Source: JAYUJH01 sp043765375
Lineage (GTDB): Bacteria; Pseudomonadota; Alphaproteobacteria; Rickettsiales; UBA998
Length of the DNA stretch: 64,000 bases
Direction: 5' to 3'
Assembly: GCA_043765375.1 (NCBI GenBank)
Contig: JAYUJH010000031.1
Location: 14,667-78,666 of the forward strand
Numbering within the stretch: position 1 is the first letter of the stretch; every line of letters begins with the position of its first letter. The notes beneath the pieces are model-generated. The model did no database searches and was not told where the DNA came from. It was given only the letters and a program-made list of their open reading frames with translations. Made by a program: the position numbers and the translations under genes. Positions 55,128-63,502 of the stretch are shown here, in pieces.

Positions 55128-55970
55128 TCAATATTCGGTGAAATATTCGTCATATAAGTGCATCACGGTTAGCAAGGTGATTGGCAATGTTAGCAAAATG
55201 AAAGGCCCTGCGATGATGTTAATTAACAATAATATGATAATTGGCACAAGTAACGATGCACCATAATCAGCGATTGCATGATGATTAATACTCAAGGCTT
55301 GCTTGAAATTAACTTCCCTATCAAAGATAATAACGGGTAAATATAGAAAGTAAGCAATGATTGTAACTGAGAAAATACTAGCAAAAATCCATGTTTTCCA
55401 ACCCATAAACTCCGAGATTATCCACGGCAAAGTCAAAGCAAATATGGCAGGAATTATGGCAGCCAATAATAAACTCTTGCCATGCTTTTTGCATATTTGC
55501 ATCATCAAATTAACTGAGAGTAATTGTACACGAGAAAGGCGCAAATGCGCAATTATGCACAAATTAAACAAAAAATAGCAAATAATTGGTGCGACAAAAG
55601 CAGCGATGATGCTTGGCAATTTCAAAGCCGTCCCGCCAATGATTGACATTATAATGATAATTAATGTTCCTGTGATTGCGGCCGAACTCATATCATCTTT
55701 TAGAGTTATAACCGCATTTTTCAACAATGTCATAATTCCTTGCTTTGGCTCGGTGACTGAATCAATTTCCTCTTGCAAAATCCGATCTTGTTCAGCAAAA
55801 ATATCGTATAATTCAGGATATTGATATGCTTCTTGCGGTGAAGTTTGCGCATCTGTTGCAAGTAACTCATATTTTTTGAGGCGATTAGTCCTGATTTTAC
55901 GAATCACTCCAAGCAAATCCAACTTTTCTTTTGTGTTACTGATATAATAATAATTCATTTGTTCATTCAC
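55128..55970 (-). CDS. Polytopic membrane protein, unknown
   Basis: A 280-aa protein. The first ~95 residues are cytosolic and charged (NRLKKYELLATDAQTSPQEAYQYPELYDIF). At least five membrane helices follow from about residue 97 (GTLIIIIMSIIGGTAL, IIAAFVAPIICYFLF, LLLAAIIPAIFALTLPWII, IFSVTIIAYFLYLPVII, LLVPIIILLLINIIAGPFIL). It overlaps the end of the MarR-type gene by 8 bp, so they are likely one operon. No family recognised. Confidence 0.65.
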   Translation of the reverse strand: MNEQMNYYYISNTKEKLDLLGVIRKIRTNRLKKYELLATDAQTSPQEAYQYPELYDIFAEQDRILQEEIDSVTEPKQGIMTLLKNAVITLKDDMSSAAITGTLIIIIMSIIGGTALKLPSIIAAFVAPIICYFLFNLCIIAHLRLSRVQLLSVNLMMQICKKHGKSLLLAAIIPAIFALTLPWIISEFMGWKTWIFASIFSVTIIAYFLYLPVIIFDREVNFKQALSINHHAIADYGASLLVPIIILLLINIIAGPFILLTLPITLLTVMHLYDEYFTEY

Positions 55971-56304
55971 TCTTTAATTGAATATAATTGGATTTAGTAA
56001 CTATATCGTTAAATTGGTTCAAAAAAGCAATCGCTTTCATGGTTTTTTGCAGGGTAATATTGCGTTTATCCGTTTGACATTTCCGCCGTTTAATCAACCC
56101 ATATTGCACCAAACTGCTCAATGCTCGTGAAACGGAGGGCTTGGGCAAACCAAACTCAATGGCTAATGATTTAACATTATGCTCACCATCTTGCAAGTAA
56201 ATATGCAACAAAATTGTCCATTGTCGCATGGTTAATTCGTGCGGCATATGGTTGAGTGCGGTTGCACAAACTTGATACCATGAAAATAATTGCGGTTGTT
56301 GCAT
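55963..56304 (-). CDS. MarR-type winged-helix transcription regulator
   Basis: A 113-aa regulator. LTMRQWTILLHIYLQDGEHNVKSLAIEFGLPKPSVSRALSSLVQYGLIKRRKC forms the winged helix (about residues 24-76); the wing is KCQTDKRNITLQKT. It has short flanking helices for dimerisation. It lies between an M17 peptidase gene (28 bp upstream) and a membrane protein gene (overlapping), all on the minus strand. The ligand is unknown. Confidence 0.8.
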   Translation of the reverse strand: MQQPQLFSWYQVCATALNHMPHELTMRQWTILLHIYLQDGEHNVKSLAIEFGLPKPSVSRALSSLVQYGLIKRRKCQTDKRNITLQKTMKAIAFLNQFNDIVTKSNYIQLKSE

Positions 56305-56331
56305 TGTTTATTATATTATTTGTTATGACGT

Positions 56332-57768
56332 TCACTTATAGCGTTTTTCTAGCAACGCAAATAACGCCCGCAGCCCCATTGCTTCCCCGCCAATTGGTCT
56401 GCCCGCAAGTGATTTGATGTTCCACGCCATCATATCCAAATGCAACCATGGCGTGTTTAGAGTGACAAATTGTTGCAAAAATAATGCTGCAATAATTGCC
56501 CCACCATAGCCTGATGTGCCTGTGCTATTGCAATCAGCAATATCAGATTTTATTTGCGTTGCGTAGCCTTCATATAAAGGTAATTGCCATAGAAAATCAT
56601 TCTCTTGGCGGGCAATTTGGCATAGCTCGGCGGCCAGTGCATCATCATTGCTGAAAACTGCGGGAATATCAGTGCCAAGGGCGGTGCGTGCTGCTCCCGT
56701 TAATGTGGCGAGGTCAATCAACAAATCAGGGTGTTGTGCGCAAGCATCGGTGATTGCATCTGCCAAAATTAGCCGTCCTTCCGCATCAGTATTACCAACT
56801 TCCACAGTTAACCCACTGCGCATTTTAATGATATCTGAGGTGCGAAAAGCATTGCCCGAGATAGCGTTTTCCACCGCTGGAATTAGCACTCTTAGCCGTA
56901 TTTTCAAACCCCGATTGATGATTAATTGTGCAAGCCCAAGTGCGCAGGCAGCCCCGCCCATATCTTTTTTCATGAGGCGCATATTGGCTGAGCCTTTAAT
57001 ATCTAGCCCGCCAGAATCAAAACATACACCCTTACCAATAATTGCAACTAACGGGTGAGATTCATCACCCCAGCGTAAATCAATCAGGCATGGTTTGGCA
57101 GCTGATGCTTTGCCAACAGTGTGTATGGCGGGATATTCACGCTCCAATTCCTCGCCGCTAGTGACTGAAACTTCCACTTTATAAGACGAAGATTTATGCG
57201 CCAAAGATTTTTGCGAACTGTTTTTATGTATTTTTTCATTATGTGAATTATTATTATGCGATGAGGCTAACTTCATGGCTGCTTGCACCAAATCTTCGGG
57301 CATCATATGGTTTGGTGGGGCATTTATCAAATCACGAACGGTGAAAATTGCATCACGCAAAGACTCAATTTCATTGCTCAAGCCTGCATCATAACATAAT
57401 TTAGCGGATTTTTTGGCAATTACTTTATATTCGCCATAACGATATTGTTCTAGCAACCAACCAAGTGCTAATTTTGCGTGTTCATCACGGCTTAATTCGG
57501 CTGAAAAATGCTCGTCGTGCAATTCATATTCACCATCAGGTAATGCGCTAGCAAGGTGCGCCACGCTCCACTGAGTTATTTTTGCGCTAATCTTTGCAAT
57601 CACATAAACGGGCATTCCATCTTCACCCACCCAAACGGCGTGAGTGGAATCTCCCTTTTCATGCAAATGTTTGAGGCGCACCCAATTGAGCAATGGTGTT
57701 CCCCCAATTTTGCCACATTTATCTAGCATTTCATTTTCGTTAATCAAATAAATTGGAATAACACCCAT
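56332..57768 (-). CDS. Second M17-family aminopeptidase
   Basis: A 478-aa leucyl-aminopeptidase relative with VAIIGKGVCFDSGGLDIKGSANMRLMKKDMGGAA and the signature VGNTDAEGRLILADAI, so the metal site is intact. It belongs to the shorter-N-domain alphaproteobacterial subgroup. A Ser/Lys/His-rich insert near residues 178-196 (KIHKNSSQKSLAHKSSSYK) has an 18-bp core identical to a repeat in the outer-membrane gene at 26696-26713. Heads the operon with the MarR-type gene. Confidence 0.9.
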   Translation of the reverse strand: MGVIPIYLINENEMLDKCGKIGGTPLLNWVRLKHLHEKGDSTHAVWVGEDGMPVYVIAKISAKITQWSVAHLASALPDGEYELHDEHFSAELSRDEHAKLALGWLLEQYRYGEYKVIAKKSAKLCYDAGLSNEIESLRDAIFTVRDLINAPPNHMMPEDLVQAAMKLASSHNNNSHNEKIHKNSSQKSLAHKSSSYKVEVSVTSGEELEREYPAIHTVGKASAAKPCLIDLRWGDESHPLVAIIGKGVCFDSGGLDIKGSANMRLMKKDMGGAACALGLAQLIINRGLKIRLRVLIPAVENAISGNAFRTSDIIKMRSGLTVEVGNTDAEGRLILADAITDACAQHPDLLIDLATLTGAARTALGTDIPAVFSNDDALAAELCQIARQENDFLWQLPLYEGYATQIKSDIADCNSTGTSGYGGAIIAALFLQQFVTLNTPWLHLDMMAWNIKSLAGRPIGGEAMGLRALFALLEKRYK

Positions 57769-57911
57769 CGCACATCACTTTATTTTGTTAGATTATTACA
57801 TTATCTTGTTATTTATATACCTCAACAGACAATAACATTTTCTAGTCAAATGCAAATGAATAATATATATATTTTATAATTTATGGATATTATTATTACG
57901 ATGCTATCAAA

Positions 57912-59162
57912 ATGAATGATGTAATCATAATAGGGGCGGGAATTGCAGGGGCGAGCGTGGCGCATCAATGTGCAAAGCTCGGGCTAAAAGTGCTGGTGGT
58001 GGAGCAGGAAAATTATGTTGCACCCAAAGCATCTGGCAACCCCGCTGGGATATTATACCCGTATATGGCAAGCAATTATGATGCAATGACGGCATTTTAT
58101 CTGCAAGGTTTGGCTCATACGTCAAGTTTGTTGCATGGTTTGGGGGGGGCGCATTTATATGATATATGTGGTATGTTACATTTGCCAAAAAAATCAAATA
58201 ATCTAGGCTCAAATGCTCTAATATCAAATAGTCTAGGTTCAAATAATTTGCAACAATTGCAATCATTAAGTGCAAAATTAGGGTTGCCACCTGAGATTAT
58301 GCAATCACATGAACAAGGTTTTTTCATGGCTTCATCTGGTTGGGTCAACGTCCCCGCTTTTTGTGCTGCCCTGCTTAATATTAGTGATATTAACATTCGC
58401 TTTAACATTGCCATAACTTCAATGCAACATATTAACGGCAAGTGGTGCGTTGTTTCAAGTTCGGGTGAGCAGTTTTCAGCAACTAATTTGGTGATTGCCT
58501 CAGCTTATGAGGCGCAAAAATTATTGCCAAATCACATGCTACCTATGAATATAATTCGGGGGCAAATAACATACCTCCCAGCGGAGTTGGTGCAATATTC
58601 TGTGCCACATGTTATATGTTATGGTGGATATATTACCCCTGAAATTGATGGCATACATTATGTTGGGGCAACATTTGAGAAAAATCGTCATGATTTAGAA
58701 GTTGAGGCAGCGGGACATGAATATAATATTAATTTGTTGCAACAGGCGGTTGCTCCCCCATTGCGAGAGAGCGGGCAAAATGAAGTTTTACATAGCAAAA
58801 CTGAAATTAGGCCGTGGGGGGTAACAAGATTGAAAGGCAGGGCGGCTTTTCGCACAGTAAGCGGGGATAGATTTCCAATTATTGGGGCGGTTTATGATGA
58901 TATATGGTTACAAAAAATGCTTGATGCAACCAAATATAGTAAATTATCAGCGCAATCGCTGGAAGTTCCTCACCTCCCAAATCTTTATGTTAGCTTGGCT
59001 CATGGCGCACGGGGGACAACTTCCGCTCCGTTGGCAGGGGCTTTTATTGCTTCACAAATTGCAAGACAAATTACAAATGCGCCTTGCAAAATATTAAATG
59101 ATGAAATGGTGAAGTTACTCGCCACCCCTCGGTTTGCTCTCAGAAATTGGCGCAGAAACTAA
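57912..59162 (+). CDS. FAD-dependent oxidoreductase, MnmC C-domain type
   Basis: A 416-aa DAO-family flavoprotein. The Rossmann motif is VIIIGAGIAGASVAHQCAKLGLKVLVVEQ. ASGNPAGILYPYM matches the MnmC oxidase domain, and LYVSLAHGARGTTSAPLAGAFIASQI is the C-terminal FAD contact. MnmC C-domains convert cmnm5s2U34 to nm5s2U in tRNA wobble uridines; here there is no fused methyltransferase domain. Near residues 96-115 four 15-bp repeats (58194-58250) encode SNNLG/SNALI/SNSLG/SNNL. Confidence 0.82.
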   Translation: MNDVIIIGAGIAGASVAHQCAKLGLKVLVVEQENYVAPKASGNPAGILYPYMASNYDAMTAFYLQGLAHTSSLLHGLGGAHLYDICGMLHLPKKSNNLGSNALISNSLGSNNLQQLQSLSAKLGLPPEIMQSHEQGFFMASSGWVNVPAFCAALLNISDINIRFNIAITSMQHINGKWCVVSSSGEQFSATNLVIASAYEAQKLLPNHMLPMNIIRGQITYLPAELVQYSVPHVICYGGYITPEIDGIHYVGATFEKNRHDLEVEAAGHEYNINLLQQAVAPPLRESGQNEVLHSKTEIRPWGVTRLKGRAAFRTVSGDRFPIIGAVYDDIWLQKMLDATKYSKLSAQSLEVPHLPNLYVSLAHGARGTTSAPLAGAFIASQIARQITNAPCKILNDEMVKLLATPRFALRNWRRN

Positions 59163-59173
59163 TTTGACAATTT

Positions 59174-59258
59174 AATTAATTTATCAGTCCAATTAATTTA
59201 TCAGTCCGATTAATTTATCAGTCCGATTAATTTTGCAATCCAATTAATTCGGCAATCC
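59174..59258. repeat. 17-bp tandem repeat running out of the mipZ 3' end
   Basis: Five units close to AATTAATTTATCAGTCC lie head to tail. The unit nearest mipZ (59242-59258) encodes its last residues and stop, so the array seems to have grown from the gene end into the intergenic space. Confidence 0.85.
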
Positions 59259-60461
59259 TTGGCGAATTGGAGCAAAACTTAGCACATCGTCATTTTTAAT
59301 ATTATCAATATTTGATGGCGATGATGTTTGCTCAGTCCCCTTCTTTGCTATTGCAATCTCCGCTGTCACACTAGCATTTTTTGTGACAACATTATCCCCT
59401 GAAACATCAGCTCCTAAAATATTCGCCCCCAGCATATTAGCCCCCAAAATATTAGCATTATCAATTGCATCATTGGCAGCAGCAATTTCTGCTACGGCAG
59501 CTTTTGCCTCACTTTGAGTCATTTTGGCAACCGCTCCAGCACTGCCTCCTTCTTCGCTTAAACGTAATTTCTCCGCCCGCTCATTAACCGCATCAATATT
59601 CAATGTTTTTAACAAATCTCGCACTTCCTGACGAGCAGCGATATGTGAAATTGAGATTTTCACATTCGCATCAGCTTCCATCACGTCCAGAACTGTCAAA
59701 CCCTGCAAAAATAATTCCCTAAAAATCACCCGCTCACTAAAACCTGGTGCTGCACGAAAGCCAATTCGCCTCGCTAAATCATCAGTTACTTTTGCCATGA
59801 ACCGTTTGTTTTTCGCATCTAAATTGCTCAAACGATTGCGCATTACAATCCAATCAATTGAACCACCATCACGCTTGGCACGTTGCAATTTTTGCTCCCA
59901 TACGATTTCTGAATAAATACTCGGCTTAATAATTTCTAAAGTTCGCCCATCAACTGAGGCTAGCACGTCCAAATCTACGAATGAATCATTAATTGGCGTG
60001 ATAATGGTATCTGCAAATGAATGGGCAAGCCGTGAAAGGAACGTATCATTCCCTGGAGTATCAATCACCACAAAATCACAACTGCCATATATCACCGCAA
60101 CTGACTGCATGAAACGCTCTCGCTCATCTTTTTTTGCCTCTTCTTGGCTGTCAAACGGGCTTTTATTAACCACAGAGTGCTTGGGCATTGGTAGTGAAAT
60201 CCCTTCTTTCGCTATTGTTTGCCTACGATTTTCCACATAACGAGTAAGAGAGCGTTGGCGAGAATCAAGATCAATGCAACCAACGGAAAAGCCAAGGCGC
60301 AATAATGCGATAATCAAGTGCATGGTGGTGGTGGTTTTGCCGCACCCACCTTTTTCATTGCCAACAATGATAATATGTGATTTTTTGCCACCATTACCAA
60401 GCCCTGCGCTATTTGAGGCGTTGCTTAAAGTTGCGATATGGTTTTCATTTACAATGCTCAT
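59244..60461 (-). CDS. mipZ: Division-plane ATPase MipZ (ParA family)
   Basis: A ParA/MinD-type ATPase that forms a gradient from the ParB-bound poles and blocks FtsZ near them. HIIIVGNEKGGCGKTTTTMHL (Walker A about residue 36), GCIDLDSRQRSLTRYVENR, and CDFVVIDTPGNDTFLSRLAHSFADTIITPINDSFVDLDVL are MipZ-specific. The body ends near residue 290. The ~115-residue tail is variable, with a 15-bp repeat (59410-59454) giving ANILG ANMLG ANILG ADVSG. That tail is unlike the short ends of most MipZ proteins. Confidence 0.93.
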   Translation of the reverse strand: MSIVNENHIATLSNASNSAGLGNGGKKSHIIIVGNEKGGCGKTTTTMHLIIALLRLGFSVGCIDLDSRQRSLTRYVENRRQTIAKEGISLPMPKHSVVNKSPFDSQEEAKKDERERFMQSVAVIYGSCDFVVIDTPGNDTFLSRLAHSFADTIITPINDSFVDLDVLASVDGRTLEIIKPSIYSEIVWEQKLQRAKRDGGSIDWIVMRNRLSNLDAKNKRFMAKVTDDLARRIGFRAAPGFSERVIFRELFLQGLTVLDVMEADANVKISISHIAARQEVRDLLKTLNIDAVNERAEKLRLSEEGGSAGAVAKMTQSEAKAAVAEIAAANDAIDNANILGANMLGANILGADVSGDNVVTKNASVTAEIAIAKKGTEQTSSPSNIDNIKNDDVLSFAPIRQGLPN

Positions 60462-60654
60462 AATTCCTCAACATATTTTTTCATTAACATATTTTTCATT
60501 TTTTTATATTTCCACAGATTAAACGATTATACGAAAATGTAAAGCTCCCTATTACATTTTGTTTAATAAAAAATATGTTCACCGTCATGTGGTTTATGAT
60601 GCTAATTAGTTTCACGATATTATATAATTAGTTTCATTATATTAATAAATGAAA

Positions 60655-61503
60655 TTATTCCACAAAATCCATACCAATATCAACGGCTTTAACAGAATGA
60701 GTTAATGCCCCCATAGAGATAAACTGCACACCCGCCAACGCATATTGACGCAAATTATGCAACCCAACCCCGCCTGAAACTTCCAGCGGAACTTTGCCCG
60801 CAACTATTCCAACCGCTTGTTGAACCATTGCTAAATCCATATTATCCAACATAATAACATCAGCTCCAGCTTGTAATGCAAGCTCAACTTGCGCTAGATT
60901 ATCGCACTCAATTTCAATTTTGGTTAAGGCGGGGGTCTGTATTTTGGCGATTTTCACCGCTTCAATCAACCCCCCTGCAATTGCGATATGATTATCCTTC
61001 AACATCACACCATCATCAAGGCGCAAGCGATGGTTACGCCCGCCACCACAACGCACCGCATATTTAGCCAACGCACGATAAGCGGGTAGAGTTTTGCGAG
61101 TGTCAAGCAATTGAGTCTTTGTTCCTTCCAGTTCAGTAACACATTTTGCGGTGAAACTGGCAATCCCACTCAAATATTGCAAAAAGTTCAAAGCGGTTCG
61201 TTCAGCTGCAAGCAAAGCCCGAGCATTGCCTGATATTTGCATAATAATATCGCCCGCCTGCAATTTTGCACCATCATGTTGCAATAATTTAGTTTCAATA
61301 TTATCATCATACTGCAAAAAAGTTTGTTGCGCAATAATCCCACCACATAGCACCAATTCCTCACGGACGGTTATCTGATATGATGCTTGCTTATTATCCG
61401 CTACAAAAATATTGCTAGTTAAATCCCCGCGCCCAATATCCTCCTGCAACCCTTGCATAATGAGTGGAATATATTCTGATTTTGGCGGGTGATTTACAAA
61501 CAT
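60655..61503 (-). CDS. nadC: Nicotinate-nucleotide pyrophosphorylase (carboxylating)
   Basis: Converts quinolinate and PRPP to nicotinate mononucleotide in NAD synthesis. EDIGRGDLTSNIF near residue 20, ALNFLQYLSGIAS, LLDTRKTLPAYRALAKYAVRCGGGRNHRLRLDDGVMLKDNHI and EVSGGVGLHNLRQYA are family blocks. 282 aa, normal. nadA and nadB are not in the window. The 190 bp between it and mipZ holds nothing clear. Confidence 0.95.
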   Translation of the reverse strand: MFVNHPPKSEYIPLIMQGLQEDIGRGDLTSNIFVADNKQASYQITVREELVLCGGIIAQQTFLQYDDNIETKLLQHDGAKLQAGDIIMQISGNARALLAAERTALNFLQYLSGIASFTAKCVTELEGTKTQLLDTRKTLPAYRALAKYAVRCGGGRNHRLRLDDGVMLKDNHIAIAGGLIEAVKIAKIQTPALTKIEIECDNLAQVELALQAGADVIMLDNMDLAMVQQAVGIVAGKVPLEVSGGVGLHNLRQYALAGVQFISMGALTHSVKAVDIGMDFVE

Positions 61504-61604
61504 ATTTATACCAATTTATTGCAATGTTTTAACATATTCCCCAACTCAAATCAACACCCAAAAAACACTATATTATATGTGAATATTATGCTATTTGATG
61601 CTAC

Positions 61605-62156
61605 ATGAAATTAGTTGAAATCGCCCCACCACAATATGATGTTGAGCATGAAATTGCTTATGCTACCGTGAAAAACTTCACCAACGCTAAAGTTTATGCG
61701 AGGGCAGGGTGCTATTTGCATGTTGAGGCAGCGGAGGCTTTATCCAAGGCGATTGCTTTAGCTGCTGGAATGGGTTTGCGCCTTAAGATTTTTGATGCGT
61801 ATCGCCCACCAGAAGCGCAATTCAAATTATGGGAACATACTCCCGACCCTAATTTTTTGGCGCACCCTGAACGTGGATCTCCGCATTCTCGTGGGGTTGC
61901 AGTGGATTTGACGCTGATTGATGGCAATAATTATGAGCTGGATATGGGGACATATTTTGATGAGTTCACCCCGCTTTCACATCATAGATGCGTGAATATT
62001 AGTGCAACGGCACAACAAAATCGCTTAACTCTGCTTGGTATAATGACACTTTCTGGCTTTGATTTTTATAGCAATGAATGGTGGCATTATCAATTATTCA
62101 ATAGCCGCAATTATGATTTGATACCCGACGGATTTGGTGCAAACGCAATGATGTGA
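61605..62156 (+). CDS. D-alanyl-D-alanine dipeptidase, VanX/DdpX type
   Basis: A zinc peptidase of 183 aa. GSPHSRGVAVDLTLID (Zn ligands His and Asp, about residues 93-100) and the SNEWWHYQLF motif (catalytic Glu and third ligand His, about 162-165) are complete. KIFDAYRPPEAQFKLWE is also typical. VanX-like enzymes hydrolyse D-Ala-D-Ala; DdpX recycles it as carbon source, VanX confers vancomycin resistance. No VanA/VanH partners are nearby, so peptidoglycan recycling is the simpler reading. Confidence 0.9.
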   Translation: MKLVEIAPPQYDVEHEIAYATVKNFTNAKVYARAGCYLHVEAAEALSKAIALAAGMGLRLKIFDAYRPPEAQFKLWEHTPDPNFLAHPERGSPHSRGVAVDLTLIDGNNYELDMGTYFDEFTPLSHHRCVNISATAQQNRLTLLGIMTLSGFDFYSNEWWHYQLFNSRNYDLIPDGFGANAMM

Positions 62157-62204
62157 TGGAAGATTGTTTGAGTGGGTAAATATTTAGTTGATTAGCTGAT
62201 TAGG

Positions 62205-62236
62205 TAAAAAAATATCGCCAAAGTTAATCTGGCGAT
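62205..62236 (-). terminator. Intrinsic terminator for minus-strand transcription
   Basis: Read on the minus strand, ATCGCCA-GATTAACTT-TGGCGAT is a perfect 7-bp stem followed by ATTTTTTT. It lies 25 bp after the stop of the 36-aa ORF at 62261. Confidence 0.75.
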
Positions 62237-62260
62237 TATTTGATTGAATGGATTAAACAT

Positions 62261-62371
62261 TTACTTAATCCTGATTTTGATAGGAACTTCTCTCCTGCCG
62301 CCATCATTATTATCATCATTAAGGAAAATGATAATAATAATTACACAAAGAACGAAAGTAATAAAACTCAT
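62261..62371 (-). CDS. 36-aa putative membrane microprotein
   Basis: The translation begins MSFITFVLCVIIIIIFLNDD and ends VPIKIRIK: one transmembrane helix (residues 3-17), an acidic/Gly turn and a basic tail. The ribosome site is weak (AAAG). The main support is the strong terminator immediately downstream on the same strand. No family recognised. Confidence 0.45.
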   Translation of the reverse strand: MSFITFVLCVIIIIIFLNDDNNDGGRREVPIKIRIK

Positions 62372-62456
62372 TATTCTTTACAAAAATTAACACTTAATTA
62401 ATGACATGTAATTTCAAAAAGTCAATGTAGTTTTTCAATATTCATGATATTTAATT

Positions 62457-62516
62457 TATAGCATTTTTACTTTTTTATATATTAATGATGATGTGATAAA
62501 GCGTGAAAGCACTATA
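62457..62516. repeat. Degenerate TATAG-type palindrome
   Basis: It starts TATAGCATTTTTAC and ends GTGAAAGCACTATA; only the outer arms still pair. Upstream of the IS element; probably a decayed copy of the hairpin family. Confidence 0.55.
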
Positions 62517-62861
62517 AAATAGAAGATTTTTATAAATTAATTTTGTGCATATTTTTTTGCAAAAACACGCTAATTATTTATAAAAAATAGCCTATCACAC
62601 ATAAATCTACAAACTAATTTGAAAACTAAACTATAAATTAATAACGAATTATGGCATTGCTAACTAATTATATTTATTTTTTATAATTTTGATGTTATAG
62701 TTGTAGATAATTATATTTTATGTGTTTGAACTATGTCTATTTCGTGCAAAAAATGTGGAAGTTATGAGCATCATTTATCTGGAAAAATAGGTGGTAAGCA
62801 GCTTCACAGATGCAGAGAGTGCGGCGCAAATTATTTGGCTCAAGATGGTCGGCGACGTTGA

Positions 62862-62938
62862 TATAGTGCTTTCTAATTTTATTTACTTATTATTTTCAAG
62901 TGAATAAAATTATAAAAAAGCACTATATCTCATATGTT
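62862..62938. repeat. TATAG-type palindrome plus spacer inside the IS1 transposase
   Basis: The palindrome runs from TATAGTGCTTTCTAATTTTATT to AAAAAAGCACTATA (62862-62927) and is followed by the 11-bp spacer TCTCATATGTT, identical to that at 52031-52041. No second palindrome follows; transposase code resumes at TATAGTGAAG. Confidence 0.8.
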
Positions 62939-63043
62939 TATAGTGAAGAACAAAAAATTCAAGCATTATTATTGTTTCGCAAAGGTTTGAGCCTTCGCAG
63001 CATTGCAGAAATAAATCATAAAAAATATGGGCACTAATAACGT

Positions 63044-63139
63044 TATAGCACTACATCTAATTTCAACTGCCGATTTTTCGGCAATTGAAATTAGATGTAG
63101 TGCTATAGTTTATAATAAATATAGTGCAAAAGCACTATA
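63044..63139. repeat. Near-perfect palindrome plus a 20-bp mini-palindrome
   Basis: The palindrome at 63044-63107 starts TATAGCACTACATCTAATTT and ends AGATGTAGTGCTATA, with almost complete self-complementarity around CCGATTTTTCGG. A 12-bp spacer GTTTATAATAAA leads to TATAGTGC-AAAA-GCACTATA (63120-63139). Confidence 0.85.
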
Positions 63140-63502
63140 TAAAAATTGATGAACTATGGCATTACGCTCACAAAAAACAGCAAAAATTATGGATATGGCT
63201 GGCTTATTCTCGCGCCCAAAGACGCATCATCGCCATTGAAGTTGGCGGTCGTGGTGTTAAGCCATTAAAACGGTTGTGGGCGAGGGTGCAAGAGGTGCAG
63301 CCACTTGCAGTTTGCACAGATGAGTGGAGCGCATATCGTAAAATTATTCCACCTAACTTGTTGATTCAAAGCAAAAAATATACTCATAATGTGGAGGCAC
63401 AAAATAGTTCACTCAGAGATTTTATTAAACGATTTAATCGCAAAACAAAAGCATACTCTAAAGCAAAAAATATGGCAGAATACGCAGTATATCTACATTT
63501 CT

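Noticed and set aside
59174..59258. Five regularly spaced repeats resembling a CRISPR array
   Set aside because: The 17-bp units are directly adjacent, without spacers, and derive from the mipZ gene end; no cas genes are present.
61605..62156. Vancomycin resistance gene vanX
   Set aside because: The VanX/DdpX fold is clear but no vanA, vanH or vanRS genes are nearby; a housekeeping D-Ala-D-Ala dipeptidase is more likely.
16097..63139. TATAG hairpins as classic IS630/mariner miniature elements with fixed ends
   Set aside because: TA target sites fit, but the terminal bases vary between copies while staying paired within a copy, which a fixed-end transposase model does not explain; kept as an open possibility only.
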